A stretch of DNA of 64,000 nucleotides from a virus, in the IMG/VR virus record IMGVR_UViG_3300020455_000892, positions 18,032 through 82,031 of that record. The stretch is one strand, 5' to 3'. The position numbers were made by a program, and so were the translations under genes. Under the pieces are notes generated by a model. The model was not told where the DNA came from. It saw only the letters and a list, made by a program, of their open reading frames with translations, and searched no databases. Positions 8,220 through 17,611 of the stretch are shown here, one piece after another (positions within the stretch are counted from its first letter, which is position 1; the number at the start of each line of letters is the position of its first letter).

Positions 8220-9790
8220 TAGTATTGCCTTCCTGTACTACCGTTCCATGTATATTGAGTGAGTGTAAGTGGACTATTTCCAGTAATTGTATCAGTGCCT
8301 CCAAAAAACAAATAGCTACCCCATCTATTACCAGTACCACCTGCACCTGTATCAATTACTAGTTCAACTCTATTTTGAATATTTTGGTATACTGCTACAC
8401 AATGCCCACTAACTGCACTAGAATACAAACCTGCCTGACCAGCGGTGTTATAGATGTATCCACCGGCGCCTCCACTCCTGTATCTTCCGCCATAATCATA
8501 ACCTAAGAAATGAATGTGTAACATATCTCCACCTTGTGCTTGAAACTGTACATGCATGTATTGACCACCACTGCCATTATTACTAACACTACAAATTGGA
8601 AATGTCATATCTCCTTGTTGACCTACTTCAGGATAAAATACTACACCATTATTTCTAAATTCAATATTTTTTCTTCCGCCACCTAATAAGTTAATAGTGT
8701 TGGTGCTTCCTGTTGCACCACCAATGTTAATATTATCGGGTGAATAAAACCAAACTTCTCCAGCATTAGCGCCATGAGCACCATAACTGGAACCTAGTAC
8801 TGCTATATCAAGTGTAGCACTACCATCACTGTTATCAACATATATGCCAGATGCTGTAGCACTGGCTCCTCCAACATTCAAACCTGTGTTGGTTCTAGCA
8901 TTTGAATTTATTCTCACTGAAGTAGTTGTATTAGTTGCAAGATCTAAATTACCATTTGTATAAAATATTGCTTCGTCATTACCTACACCATTGTAATTAA
9001 ATCTCAAAGTATCATCATTGTAAGTGTATACATACCATTGATTTGTTTGGTCATCTATAGTTCTTAACCGTAGATGTTGATCTGCTACTATGTCTCCATT
9101 AAACTCACTAACACCACCATGAGTAACAATAATAGCACTTCCTGCTAGATCTAAATTACCACCATCATAGTTAATATGTAGCGTTTGACTAACATCACTG
9201 GAGTCATAAAAGTTAAGCTCGTTAGTATCTTTTAAAGACAAATAGTTTGTGGTTACTCCATTAACAGGATGAATTTTTCCACTAAAACCAGCTGATGTAG
9301 TAATGCCAGTAATATTAACATTACCGCTACTGTCTGCTGTGAGTAATGTGCCATCAGCATCTGGAAAGTTTATAGCTCTACCCGCAGTTAAATCATTTAC
9401 ACCTACAAATAGATCATTTGTCGTTCCTTTGTGGTCAACCCATCCTAATTTAGGATTATAACCTTGGAAATATATATCACCCCAACTGTTCATAAACATA
9501 GTTTCTTGCAAGGTGCCTTGCCTCATACTCATAAATTGAAGTCTTCCGTTTTCAGTACCATCTGCTACATCTTCAATTTGAGAATTTATCCGAAAATACT
9601 CTATACTTTCATCTGCATCGTTTCTTCCTGTGAATACTATCGTACCAGTTTTATCCCAATTGGCAGGGCTTGCTGAATTTCTGTCAAGAGTTATAATTGG
9701 GCCTACATCAGAACCAGCATCAGTTGATCCTAAGGTAAGTGTATCAAATGATAAATCTGCTTGATTTGCTAAATCTCTTGCCCTAGTCAT
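8219..9790 (-). CDS. Tail-fibre-like structural protein
   Basis: A 523-residue protein starting MTRARDLANQADLSFDTL. It has repeated beta-shaft segments rich in Asn, Asp and Gly, with FPDADGTLLTADSSGNVNIT near residue 145 and several SVRINSNARTNTG-type strands. The C-terminal 150 residues (from about FPICSVSNNGSGG) form a distinct domain with aromatic and Gly-rich stretches that ends WNGSTGRQY, a likely receptor-facing tip. It differs from the C1q-like tips of two neighbours. It lies between two small genes, six bases from the next gene upstream. Fibre function is inferred from composition and context. Confidence 0.78.
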   Translation of the reverse strand: MTRARDLANQADLSFDTLTLGSTDAGSDVGPIITLDRNSASPANWDKTGTIVFTGRNDADESIEYFRINSQIEDVADGTENGRLQFMSMRQGTLQETMFMNSWGDIYFQGYNPKLGWVDHKGTTNDLFVGVNDLTAGRAINFPDADGTLLTADSSGNVNITGITTSAGFSGKIHPVNGVTTNYLSLKDTNELNFYDSSDVSQTLHINYDGGNLDLAGSAIIVTHGGVSEFNGDIVADQHLRLRTIDDQTNQWYVYTYNDDTLRFNYNGVGNDEAIFYTNGNLDLATNTTTSVRINSNARTNTGLNVGGASATASGIYVDNSDGSATLDIAVLGSSYGAHGANAGEVWFYSPDNINIGGATGSTNTINLLGGGRKNIEFRNNGVVFYPEVGQQGDMTFPICSVSNNGSGGQYMHVQFQAQGGDMLHIHFLGYDYGGRYRSGGAGGYIYNTAGQAGLYSSAVSGHCVAVYQNIQNRVELVIDTGAGGTGNRWGSYLFFGGTDTITGNSPLTLTQYTWNGSTGRQY

Positions 9791-9795
9791 AATTG

Positions 9796-10077
9796 TTATC
9801 CTTTAGCGTCTAATTCATCATCAAATTCAGCGTTGCGTTGTGCAACTGTTTTGGTCCAACCTCTATCAAAAGCGTCCAATACTATTTCATCTTTAGAACC
9901 AGGCACTGTAATTCCTTCTTCTAAATATCTGTCAACAGTAGTACTATATATTTCATTATATGCTTCTCTGCATCTTAACTCTATTGCACTTTTTGCCCAT
10001 TCAGCAGGATCTAATGCCGCTGATTCTAATGCTTTGTACATTGCATCGCTTATTTCAGTTGTAATTGTTTTTGTCAT
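9796..10077 (-). CDS. Small hypothetical protein, fibre-associated
   Basis: A 93-residue protein (MTKTITTEISDAMYKALESA...) preceded by a good AAGGA ribosome site. It resembles the 92-residue product at 14.3-14.6 kb. Both open with a short beta segment containing I(S/T)D, continue with an Ala/Trp helix (DPAEWAKSAIELR here, DDLDVWADAIIKN there), and end with an acidic tail. It lies directly downstream of the 676-residue C1q-tipped fibre gene, while its paralogue follows the 515-residue C1q-tipped fibre. The parallel placement suggests a matched helper for C1q-tipped fibres. No known catalytic motif is present. Confidence 0.68.
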   Translation of the reverse strand: MTKTITTEISDAMYKALESAALDPAEWAKSAIELRCREAYNEIYSTTVDRYLEEGITVPGSKDEIVLDAFDRGWTKTVAQRNAEFDDELDAKG

Positions 10078-10083
10078 TTTTCC

Positions 10084-12114
10084 TTATCCTAAAAAGTATA
10101 TTGCACAGGCAGTTTCAACGCCACCTTTTACTGTGTGTCCGCCGCCTGATCCAGTCATTTTCCATTCTATATAATCACCACTGCTACACTTTAAAATACA
10201 ACTGTGAGTATGATGATAGTATGTAGCATTTGGTGAATCTTGAGGTACAAAGTCTGCAAAGTTCATACCATTACTTGCATTAGTTGCTCCGTTTATACAT
10301 GGAAAAAAGTATCGCCATACTGATCCACCGTTGTTTTCCATTTGTACACTTGTTGTACACAAATATAGTCCAGTTTCTGGACAGGTATATCTTCCATTGC
10401 CACTATCCCAAGCACTGGTGTTTCCCTTTTGATAAACCACAGTAGTTAAATTTACTTTTACCCAATTATTACCACTTGCCCAGGTCTGACTGCTGGGTAA
10501 TGTAAGACAAATACCACTTTGTCTCGGACGCAGATTGTTGCCGTTGGATTTAAGTTCAAGTGCTGGATCGTCTGTAATTTGATGTGCAAGTTTTGTTGCC
10601 GCCGGTGTAGCAGGTATTTTGAATTGCATACTACCATAACTACTCCAAAGAGTCATACGTTCATTGCCTTTGTGATCGTATTGTATTCCGCCTCTGGTAT
10701 TGTTGTCATAACCAAATGCCATACCCCATACAGTGTGATCGCCGCTAGTATCTCTGTTGTTGTTATCATGGAAAAAGTTCATGTAATGTCTTCCAAGATA
10801 AGTTGTTTCAGTAGTATACAGTTGAGCTATATCTTCTTGATATCCAGTTGAATGTCCAGTGGCAGGTTTGTTTACTGTAAATTTTGCTGATAAATTTCCA
10901 CTAGCACCAACACCAACAACACCACCATACGGATTTATTAAAAAGTCATTTGCAGTATTATCGCTTGTATCAAATGTTTGTAGACCACTTTGATTTCCTT
11001 GACCCATTGAACCCATTGAAAAGCCTTTTGTTCTTGCTTCTCTATGAGGTGATACAACTAAAGCCATATTTGCATTGCTCGCTTCTGCAACACTAACAGC
11101 GGTCCATGCCGCCGCACTATTATCTATTGTTAAACCTCTACCGCCAGTTTTTACAACTCCATCGCCATCTATTTGCAGACTCACTCTGCTGTCTGTAACA
11201 TCATAAAACTGCAATGCACCATTTATAGTCTCTCCGTCTACTATTCTCCAAGACTGTGTAGTTGATCCTGTTTTTTTAATTTCTAATCCAACAGTACTGT
11301 TTGCGTTGACTTCTGCTTTGTATAAAGTTGTACCTGCACCAGTATAGAGATGCATTTTTTGATCAGGACTAGCAGTGCCAATACCAACATTACCAGTTGA
11401 CATTAAAGTCATTACCACACTGTCATTGTCATCTTCCCAAAACTGGTATTTTCCTGCTACTCTTTCTCCAATTTCCCAATTTGTACCAGATGTAGTTGCG
11501 TCTTGTCTGATGATACTGTCCATAGATGCAGTACCCCCAAGATGAAGTTTTTGGCTTGGACTCGTTGTACCAATGCCAATTCTGTTATTAGAACTATCCA
11601 CATGTAACGTATTTGTATCCACTGTCAATCCGTTACTGACTATTGTTCCTGTAGTAGTAATGTTAAATGCTTGTCCATCTAAATTACCACCTAGCTGTGG
11701 AGTAATGTCGAGTACTAAATCTGTTGATATGCCACTAAGATTGCTTCCGTCTCCACTATAACTGGTAGCTGTTACTGTACCTGTTACACTTACATTACCA
11801 CCAAATGCACCACCTGATGCTTTGCTTACTGCATCGCCTACTTCAAATACTGCGAAACTTTTAACACTCATGACATCGCCAGTTGTTGCTCCTATTGCAA
11901 GCACAACACTGGTACCGTTTGTTGCTGTAAAGTCTGCTTCTTCTAAGCGTACACCATTCAAAAATACTTCCATATTACCAGGATTGTATTCCAGCGTTTT
12001 GCCGTCAGAATCTACACCAGTAAATGTAGTTTGATTACTGGTTGCAGTAAAATTAAATTCGTCAAAAGTATTTTCACTTACTATTGTGCTTGGAGCTTGT
12101 CCAATATATGCCAT
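10084..12114 (-). CDS. Tail fibre with C1q-like C-terminal tip
   Basis: A 676-residue fibre. The N-terminal 130 residues have a FNGVRLEEADFTATNGT-like beta-repeat shared with the 634-residue fibre and one ITPQLGGNLDG motif near residue 138. The middle carries RIGIGTTSPSQKLHLGG and VGIGTASPDQKMHLYTG segments, a common knob/shaft element in phage fibres. The last 150 residues look like a C1q/TNF jelly-roll: GNGRYTCPETGLYLCTTSV, then YHHTHSCILKCSSGDYIEW and a closing ETACAIYFLG. The FTCPxxGxY and final beta-strand pattern are family hallmarks. C1q-like heads trimerise and bind ligands, fitting a receptor-binding tip. A CATAAATA late-type box stands 31 bases upstream. Confidence 0.85.
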   Translation of the reverse strand: MAYIGQAPSTIVSENTFDEFNFTATSNQTTFTGVDSDGKTLEYNPGNMEVFLNGVRLEEADFTATNGTSVVLAIGATTGDVMSVKSFAVFEVGDAVSKASGGAFGGNVSVTGTVTATSYSGDGSNLSGISTDLVLDITPQLGGNLDGQAFNITTTGTIVSNGLTVDTNTLHVDSSNNRIGIGTTSPSQKLHLGGTASMDSIIRQDATTSGTNWEIGERVAGKYQFWEDDNDSVVMTLMSTGNVGIGTASPDQKMHLYTGAGTTLYKAEVNANSTVGLEIKKTGSTTQSWRIVDGETINGALQFYDVTDSRVSLQIDGDGVVKTGGRGLTIDNSAAAWTAVSVAEASNANMALVVSPHREARTKGFSMGSMGQGNQSGLQTFDTSDNTANDFLINPYGGVVGVGASGNLSAKFTVNKPATGHSTGYQEDIAQLYTTETTYLGRHYMNFFHDNNNRDTSGDHTVWGMAFGYDNNTRGGIQYDHKGNERMTLWSSYGSMQFKIPATPAATKLAHQITDDPALELKSNGNNLRPRQSGICLTLPSSQTWASGNNWVKVNLTTVVYQKGNTSAWDSGNGRYTCPETGLYLCTTSVQMENNGGSVWRYFFPCINGATNASNGMNFADFVPQDSPNATYYHHTHSCILKCSSGDYIEWKMTGSGGGHTVKGGVETACAIYFLG

Positions 12115-12137
12115 ATGTACACCTTATTTGCTATACA

Positions 12138-12145
12138 TATTTATG
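12138..12145 (-). promoter_or_regulatory. Late-type promoter box
   Basis: The minus strand reads CATAAATA followed by TGTATAGC. It is 31 bases before the start codon of the 676-residue fibre and within the 32-base gap after the 85-residue gene. Same cassette as at 3.1 and 7.9 kb; one mismatch to the T4 late box. Confidence 0.65.
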
Positions 12146-12146
12146 T

Positions 12147-12404
12147 TTAACTTGGTGCTGGAGGATCTTCTACGTCAAATGCCGCTTCTATCAATTCATC
12201 ACTAAAAATTGTTTTACAATGAGCTAAAAGTTCAGCATCAGTCATTGTTGCGATGCCTAGTTCATCAGCTTCGCCTATAACTTCTTGTGCTGATATTTTT
12301 TTGGTTACGCCATCTTTTACAAGTGTTACTCTATGTGCAATACCCAACAGATCTCCAAAGTCATCTGTTCTTTTGTTGTATGCGTATGTTTTTGTTATTG
12401 CCAT
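12147..12404 (-). CDS. Small hypothetical protein, fibre-associated
   Basis: An 85-residue protein (MAITKTYAYNKRTDDFGDLL...) with a basic N-terminal strand region, the segment VTLVKDGVTKKISAQEV, and a helical acidic C-terminus ending DVEDPPAPS. A clear AAGGATATAAA sequence precedes the ATG. It lies 10 bases downstream of the 634-residue fibre gene. I do not recognise the family; position suggests a fibre-assembly helper or minor structural protein. Confidence 0.65.
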   Translation of the reverse strand: MAITKTYAYNKRTDDFGDLLGIAHRVTLVKDGVTKKISAQEVIGEADELGIATMTDAELLAHCKTIFSDELIEAAFDVEDPPAPS

Positions 12405-12413
12405 TTTATATCC

Positions 12414-14318
12414 TTATGAATGCGACTGTATACAATTTACTTTAGTAGTTAATGAACCCGAACTGTATCTTAAGTATAATGCATACCCACTTCCTGTATA
12501 AATTCTGCTAGGTGGTGATCCAGCAATAGTCTGTTGTGCTATTATTGTAGGACTAGCATTGTATCCAAAGTAAACTAGATCACAAAACTGCCCGTTGCCA
12601 TATCCAGCTACAAATACCAATGCTCCAAAAGCACTGTTTACGACCTGTATATTTGACGTTCCTATACTTGTTCCTGAGCCACCTGTATACTGTGAAGTTT
12701 TGATCGACAGTTGATTCCCTCCATTGCCCCAAAAATTAAATGAACCACTGCCACTTGGAGTAAAATCCATACCGCCTGTTGACATTACTGCCATTTCATT
12801 ATAGGTTCCTGCACCTTGAGGATCAACTGATTTCTGAAAACTAATTTCGCCGCCAGTATAGATATCAGTTGAATTACTTGAAATTCCCAAACCACTTACC
12901 CAGCTACCGTCATTTTGTAGCACAATCTTATTCGGTCCTCGTTGAGTATCTGAATAGTCAGTATCAAAGCCAATTCTTCCATCCATAGAGGTAAAAGCTG
13001 TTGAACTGTTTGTTCCAATAGAACTATTTAAAGTAAGTGTCTGATCTGGAGCATTTGTACCAATACCAACATTGCCACCTGATAGTATAGTTAGTTTATC
13101 ACCTACTCCGTTTTCATGTATTTTAAAACTGCTAGCACTTGCCACAATCCACCATTCAGAAGTTCCATTTTTTTGAAATTCTAACTGATAATCTGTATTA
13201 GTACTATCAAGTGATAATGGATAAGCAGATGAACTGCCAACTATTCTCATTTTTCTTGCACCTGGATTATCAGTACCAATACCAACATTACCATTATTTT
13301 TAGCAACTAAAATATTATCAAAAGTTCCATGTGTGGCATTATTAGCGGCAATTCTTAGTACATTACCTGTACCAGACACCGCATTTGTGCCTTCTGTTTT
13401 AACTACTAATCCTTGATCTACATTATTATTACCACCTCCGCCAGATTGAGTAATATACATAACAGCTTCATTGCTTGCCGAAGCTATAGTTGCCATTACT
13501 TGACCAGTTGCTCTGGCTTCAAAACCTGTCGTAGCACCATCAGAAATATTTTTAGCTACTAATAAATTACCAGACGTATCAATAACTAACCTATTTGCAC
13601 CTGCATCAAAATCTACAACAGAAAAATATGAACCTGCTCTGTCTGCTCTAATTCCAAAAGTTTTATTATCATTTATTAGTTTAATATCTGTGTCTGTAGT
13701 TTGAGCACTTATTCCTACGTTTATTCCAGCTGTGGTTGTTTCAAATTTAGTAATATTATTATGTCGTAACTGCACTTGTGCATCTGCGTAAAATATAGCA
13801 TAATATTCAGCGGCATTTTTCTTAGTTAATGCTAGATTTCCGTCTGTTTGAATCCAAGTATTATGACCATTGGTGGCTCTTATAATGTTATTATTCCCGT
13901 CATGATGTATTGTAAAATCACCGTTATCACCCAGGCTAATTTTATCAGCATCACCCATTGCCAGTGTTTGTGCAGTTGAAGTATCAACTGTTATAGTTGT
14001 GCCTTGTACAGTTAGGTTACCTGTCACTGTAACGTCACCTGTAAAGGTTCCGCCAGTACTAGCACTTACTACATCTGCTAAACTAAACAAATGTTGTGAA
14101 ATAATTGTAATTTCATCATTGACAGCGGCGCCAACAGCTAGTACAACTGTGGTTCCATTGGTTGCAGTATAATCACTAGGTGCTAGCAAAATACCATTTT
14201 GATAAACGTCTACATAACCTTGTGTGTATGAAGCACTAAAAGTTGTCTGGCTGGCTGTAGCAGTAAATGTATTGAGCTGTCGTCTACCTTGTTGTAAACC
14301 TTGTCCAATATATGGCAT
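12414..14318 (-). CDS. Tail-fibre-like structural protein
   Basis: A 634-residue fibre. The N-terminal part repeats the VDVYQNGILLAPSDYTATNG beta-module found in the 676-residue fibre, followed by VTVTGNLTVQGTTITVDTST. The middle has knob segments NVGIGTDNPGARKMRIVG and NVGIGTNAPDQTLTLNS. The C-terminal 120 residues (from about QLSIKTSQYTGGSG) form a separate domain ending SGSLTTKVNCIQSHS, unlike the C1q-like ends nearby. The stop and start of adjacent genes overlap by one base at 14318. Fibre role is inferred from shared modules and position; the different tip implies a different ligand from its neighbours. Confidence 0.8.
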   Translation of the reverse strand: MPYIGQGLQQGRRQLNTFTATASQTTFSASYTQGYVDVYQNGILLAPSDYTATNGTTVVLAVGAAVNDEITIISQHLFSLADVVSASTGGTFTGDVTVTGNLTVQGTTITVDTSTAQTLAMGDADKISLGDNGDFTIHHDGNNNIIRATNGHNTWIQTDGNLALTKKNAAEYYAIFYADAQVQLRHNNITKFETTTAGINVGISAQTTDTDIKLINDNKTFGIRADRAGSYFSVVDFDAGANRLVIDTSGNLLVAKNISDGATTGFEARATGQVMATIASASNEAVMYITQSGGGGNNNVDQGLVVKTEGTNAVSGTGNVLRIAANNATHGTFDNILVAKNNGNVGIGTDNPGARKMRIVGSSSAYPLSLDSTNTDYQLEFQKNGTSEWWIVASASSFKIHENGVGDKLTILSGGNVGIGTNAPDQTLTLNSSIGTNSSTAFTSMDGRIGFDTDYSDTQRGPNKIVLQNDGSWVSGLGISSNSTDIYTGGEISFQKSVDPQGAGTYNEMAVMSTGGMDFTPSGSGSFNFWGNGGNQLSIKTSQYTGGSGTSIGTSNIQVVNSAFGALVFVAGYGNGQFCDLVYFGYNASPTIIAQQTIAGSPPSRIYTGSGYALYLRYSSGSLTTKVNCIQSHS

Positions 14319-14596
14319 TAACTCTCACCTGGCGCATCTGGCACATCATTTAATCTATCTTTTGCAGTTTTTACTACACCCAAATCATATGCTTGTGTAA
14401 TTTGTGCATCTTCTCCGGTTGCAATAGCTATATCATTTGCGTTGCAATGTGCAACCAACGCTGATATAATTTGTGATTTCAGAACATTGGCTTTGTTTTT
14501 AATAATAGCATCTGCCCACACGTCCAAATCATCTGCAATATCATATTGCAAACATTTTTCTTCTGTGTCTGAGATAGTAACTGTTATATCTGGCAT
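14318..14596 (-). CDS. Small hypothetical protein, fibre-associated
   Basis: A 92-residue protein (MPDITVTISDTEEKCLQYDI...) similar in layout to the 93-residue product at 9.8-10.1 kb: a short beta start with an ISD motif, an Asp/Trp helix (DDLDVWADAIIKN), a second helix and an acidic end. It directly follows the C1q-tipped 515-residue fibre and overlaps the start of the next fibre by one base. The paired arrangement with its paralogue suggests a helper for C1q-tipped fibres. No enzymatic motif is seen. Confidence 0.68.
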   Translation of the reverse strand: MPDITVTISDTEEKCLQYDIADDLDVWADAIIKNKANVLKSQIISALVAHCNANDIAIATGEDAQITQAYDLGVVKTAKDRLNDVPDAPGES

Positions 14597-14617
14597 GTTT
14601 TCTCCTATTTGTATTAT

Positions 14618-16165
14618 TTAACCTAAAAAGTATACCCAATAACCACAGTATGGCGAATATACTTGGAATGAACCAGTCCCAGCGACATATACGCCTATTT
14701 GTACATAATCAGTATCAGTCATATAGACTATAACACTATGGCTGTTCATTTTGTCATTTGTATCTCCACCATAGTTAATAATATGTCCACCAAACTGATT
14801 ACTGCCATTTTTATATACATTTGCATATCCATAAGGACTGCTGTTTGAACCTGTGGTAGCATAAATTTCTGGGTTAACCAAATACCAACCTGCTACGGGG
14901 GCGTAAAATCTACCAGCGTCATCTATTGTATTAGCACCAGAGTTTTGTTGCCATGCCGCCGGAGTGTACCAACTGCTAAAAATATTATGATTGTTACCAT
15001 TTAAAGTAATCCAAGTGTTAGAAGCAGAAACATTTCTTCTATATCCAACTGGTTGATTAGGTGTTGAAATATGACCATCTTCAGTTATTTGCATTTGCTT
15101 GGTGTAAGCACCTGTAGCACTATCTGTGTAGAACTCCATTTGACCACCATGACTTGTATCAACTTGCCTAAATCTTATACCAGAGGCATAACTAGAGTCT
15201 GCTGACGAGTACTGCCATTTTAAATCACTATACGTTCCTGCTGAGTTATTGTTATTTGTTAATAGTATGCCACCACCTGTTGCTGATGCTTCTTGTATAT
15301 GCAGTTTTGTTCCAGGATTAGCTGTACCAATACCAACATTACCACCCTCAGCCTGTAATGCAATTTGATAAGCCGCATTGGAACTGATTGTTTTACCTTG
15401 TATGTTTAGTAAAGCACCAGTTGTAGTCCCTAGCAGTAATTGTAAATTGTCTGCTGTGTTTCTAATAGAACTGGCATATTGTGCAGTCGTTCCATGATCT
15501 ACTTGTAATTTGTACCCAGAACCAGTTGTACCAATACCAACATTTCCAACACTATCAATTTTCATATGTGAAGTCATAGTAGTCAAATTATTATCTGTAG
15601 CACCAAGGTCATCGGTAGTTTGAAAAACTATTTCTCCAGATTGTTGATAAATCCTACTAGCTTTACCTGAGCCTAAATACTTAAAAGCTGAACCGTTCCA
15701 ATAAAAATTATGTCCTATTTGAGTACTCGTATCATTTCCAAGAAGCACACCTTGTTCTCCTAGTGAAATATTACCAGGAAAAGTAGAAGCACTTATATTA
15801 CTATTAGGAGTTACACCAATACCTATTCTACCACCGTCATCAATTCTCAAGCGTTCATTTGTGCCAGTGGCAAATCTCAAAGTTGATGCTCGCATACCCA
15901 TACTACGCAAGCCGTCATTTGCATCATTTGTTGCTTGAAATCCTGGTACACTACCTATTTCACCTATATTACCAGAGAATCTAATCTTTTTATTAGTACC
16001 CATGTCTATAGCAGGATCAGTAATAGGTAACTTTGTTGCTAGACTATTTGTTACTGTGGTTGCAAAGTTTGCGTCATCACCTAATGCCGCGGCAAGTTCA
16101 TCCAGTGTGTCTAGTGCCGCCGGAGCATCTGTCAACATTGTTGCTATTTGTTTTGACTTACCCAT
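14618..16165 (-). CDS. Tail fibre with C1q-like C-terminal tip
   Basis: A 515-residue fibre. It begins MGKSKQIATMLTDAPAALDT, a helical segment (LDTLDELAAALGDDANFATT) used in phage fibres as an attachment or oligomerisation region. Knob segments follow (RIGIGVTPNSNISA, NVGIGTTGSGYKLQVD, NVGIGTANPGTKLHIQ). The last 140 residues look C1q-like: WITLNGN, DDAGRFYAPVAGWYLVNPEI, YANVYKNGSNQFGG, VIVYMTDTDYVQIGVYVAG and GYWVYFLG. The GRFxxPxxGxYL and terminal strand match those of the 676-residue fibre, so the array holds two C1q-like tips. The start overlaps the stop of the 102-residue gene. Confidence 0.83.
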   Translation of the reverse strand: MGKSKQIATMLTDAPAALDTLDELAAALGDDANFATTVTNSLATKLPITDPAIDMGTNKKIRFSGNIGEIGSVPGFQATNDANDGLRSMGMRASTLRFATGTNERLRIDDGGRIGIGVTPNSNISASTFPGNISLGEQGVLLGNDTSTQIGHNFYWNGSAFKYLGSGKASRIYQQSGEIVFQTTDDLGATDNNLTTMTSHMKIDSVGNVGIGTTGSGYKLQVDHGTTAQYASSIRNTADNLQLLLGTTTGALLNIQGKTISSNAAYQIALQAEGGNVGIGTANPGTKLHIQEASATGGGILLTNNNNSAGTYSDLKWQYSSADSSYASGIRFRQVDTSHGGQMEFYTDSATGAYTKQMQITEDGHISTPNQPVGYRRNVSASNTWITLNGNNHNIFSSWYTPAAWQQNSGANTIDDAGRFYAPVAGWYLVNPEIYATTGSNSSPYGYANVYKNGSNQFGGHIINYGGDTNDKMNSHSVIVYMTDTDYVQIGVYVAGTGSFQVYSPYCGYWVYFLG

Positions 16166-16473
16166 TACGTCTGCTCTAGTACACTTATTATAGCATCACA
16201 GCTACTAGCAGTGTCACTGGTTACTACAATAGTATCAGCGGCTTCTGCAATAATTTTTCCTTCTAGTACACTTAATGCACCACCACTCGGTATAGGTGCA
16301 TCTTTAACAATGTATGTCGTTCCTAGTTGAGCACTAACTGTAATTTGTGATGCTGTTGTATTTGCTAAGTTAACTCCTATTAGTATAGAAGTTGTTGCAC
16401 TTGCTACTGTGTAAACAGTTGTTGGTGATGTTCCTATGCTAGCTGATGTATAATTTTTAAATGTTTGTGCCAT
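16165..16473 (-). CDS. Small beta-rich structural protein
   Basis: A 102-residue protein (MAQTFKNYTSASIGTSPTTV...) that appears all-beta with alternating hydrophobic strands (ILIGVNLANTTASQITVSA, TTYIVKDAPIPSGGALSVLE) and almost no helix-forming segments. The length and strand pattern resemble small phage virion proteins with a single beta-sandwich. I do not recognise the exact family. It lies between the 377-residue fibre-like gene (3 bases away) and the C1q-tipped fibre (one-base overlap), so it is probably made with them. A connector or decoration role is possible. Confidence 0.68.
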   Translation of the reverse strand: MAQTFKNYTSASIGTSPTTVYTVASATTSILIGVNLANTTASQITVSAQLGTTYIVKDAPIPSGGALSVLEGKIIAEAADTIVVTSDTASSCDAIISVLEQT

Positions 16474-16476
16474 ATT

Positions 16477-17610
16477 CTATCCTAACGCTATTGCCAATGC
16501 AGTTGCTTCAGCAATAATATCTGTAAATTCCTTGTCGTCTAATTTGTCAGCGTTCAAGTTGCTGACCATTGTTGTACTTGTTACTGTTAATGGTGCAGTA
16601 CCTGTTGCTATTGTACTTATTAGTGTTTCACTTGTTGTACTTCCTGTGACTGCTACACCAGTACTAGTTGTTGCAATTTTCTTAGAACCATAATGATATA
16701 ATTCAGTTGCACCAGTTGAACCGTCTGCTATAATGTAGTTTGCTATACCACCACTGCCGTCATCTGAACTGATTGCAATAACTTCGTCATTGTCATAAGT
16801 TCTAATATCAATGCCACCAGTAGTACTGAAAAGTAGTAACTTGCCACTAGCACCAGTGTGTTCTAACTTGCCTCTTTCACCTGTGCCTAATGCAATTTTA
16901 TTATTGTCGGCCATTTCTATATTAAAGCCGTTTGATTCTAAATCGCCACCTAGCTGTGGACTTGTATCATCTACTACATCAGCAATACCACTTGATTGTG
17001 CCACCCATGCATAATCTGAACCATTCCAACTTAATACATATCCTGATGTTGGATTGCTTTGATTTAAATGTGTGTCAACTCTTGCATCTGTGTAATATAA
17101 ATTAGTACCTTCTGATAAATCTGATGTTGACTTTGCACTTAATCTTGTGTCAAATCTTGCATCTGTATAATATAGATTTGTTGTTCCTTCGCTCAATGAG
17201 TCTGTGTCGTGATTGCTTATATCACTTACTGTGCCTGTAATATTTCCTGTAACATTTCCTACTATATTACCAGAAAGATCCTTGTTGATTGCCCAACGAT
17301 CATTTGTACTATCATATGTAAGTGTTGCTCCAGCTCCGTCTACCGTAAGTCCAGCTCCGTCGGCGGCTCCTGCATTTGCCGCTCCTTTGGCTACTGTAAT
17401 GTTGAGATCTGCTACATCAAGTGTTGCACTGTTGACAGTAGTTGTTGTGCCGTTTACTTGTAGGCTACCTTTTATTTCAACAGTACCGGTATCATCACCA
17501 ACACCTGCTGGATCAATTACCAAGTTACTTGGACCTGCTAAGTATCCGCCTACAGTAATATGCCCTGCCATTTGGGCATTGCTTTTAATCATAAAATCTT
17601 TTAATGCCAT
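16477..17610 (-). CDS. Tail-fibre-like structural protein
   Basis: A 377-residue protein starting MALKDFMIKSNAQMAGHITV. It carries one QVNGTTTTVNSATLDVADLN module with an ADGAGLTVDGAG tail and LSEGTTNLYYTDARFDTRL / LSEGTNLYYTDARVDTHL tandem segments. A VDDTSPQLGGDLESN motif lies near residue 212, then a stretch similar to the cupredoxin-bearing fibre (IDIRTYDNDEVIAISSDDG). The C-terminus ends in a short helix (IIAEATALAIALG). The first 170 residues are clearly related to the partial gene at the left edge of the window. It lies one base from the 1216-residue gene upstream. Shaft or adaptor role is inferred. Confidence 0.78.
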   Translation of the reverse strand: MALKDFMIKSNAQMAGHITVGGYLAGPSNLVIDPAGVGDDTGTVEIKGSLQVNGTTTTVNSATLDVADLNITVAKGAANAGAADGAGLTVDGAGATLTYDSTNDRWAINKDLSGNIVGNVTGNITGTVSDISNHDTDSLSEGTTNLYYTDARFDTRLSAKSTSDLSEGTNLYYTDARVDTHLNQSNPTSGYVLSWNGSDYAWVAQSSGIADVVDDTSPQLGGDLESNGFNIEMADNNKIALGTGERGKLEHTGASGKLLLFSTTGGIDIRTYDNDEVIAISSDDGSGGIANYIIADGSTGATELYHYGSKKIATTSTGVAVTGSTTSETLISTIATGTAPLTVTSTTMVSNLNADKLDDKEFTDIIAEATALAIALG

Positions 17611-17611
17611 A

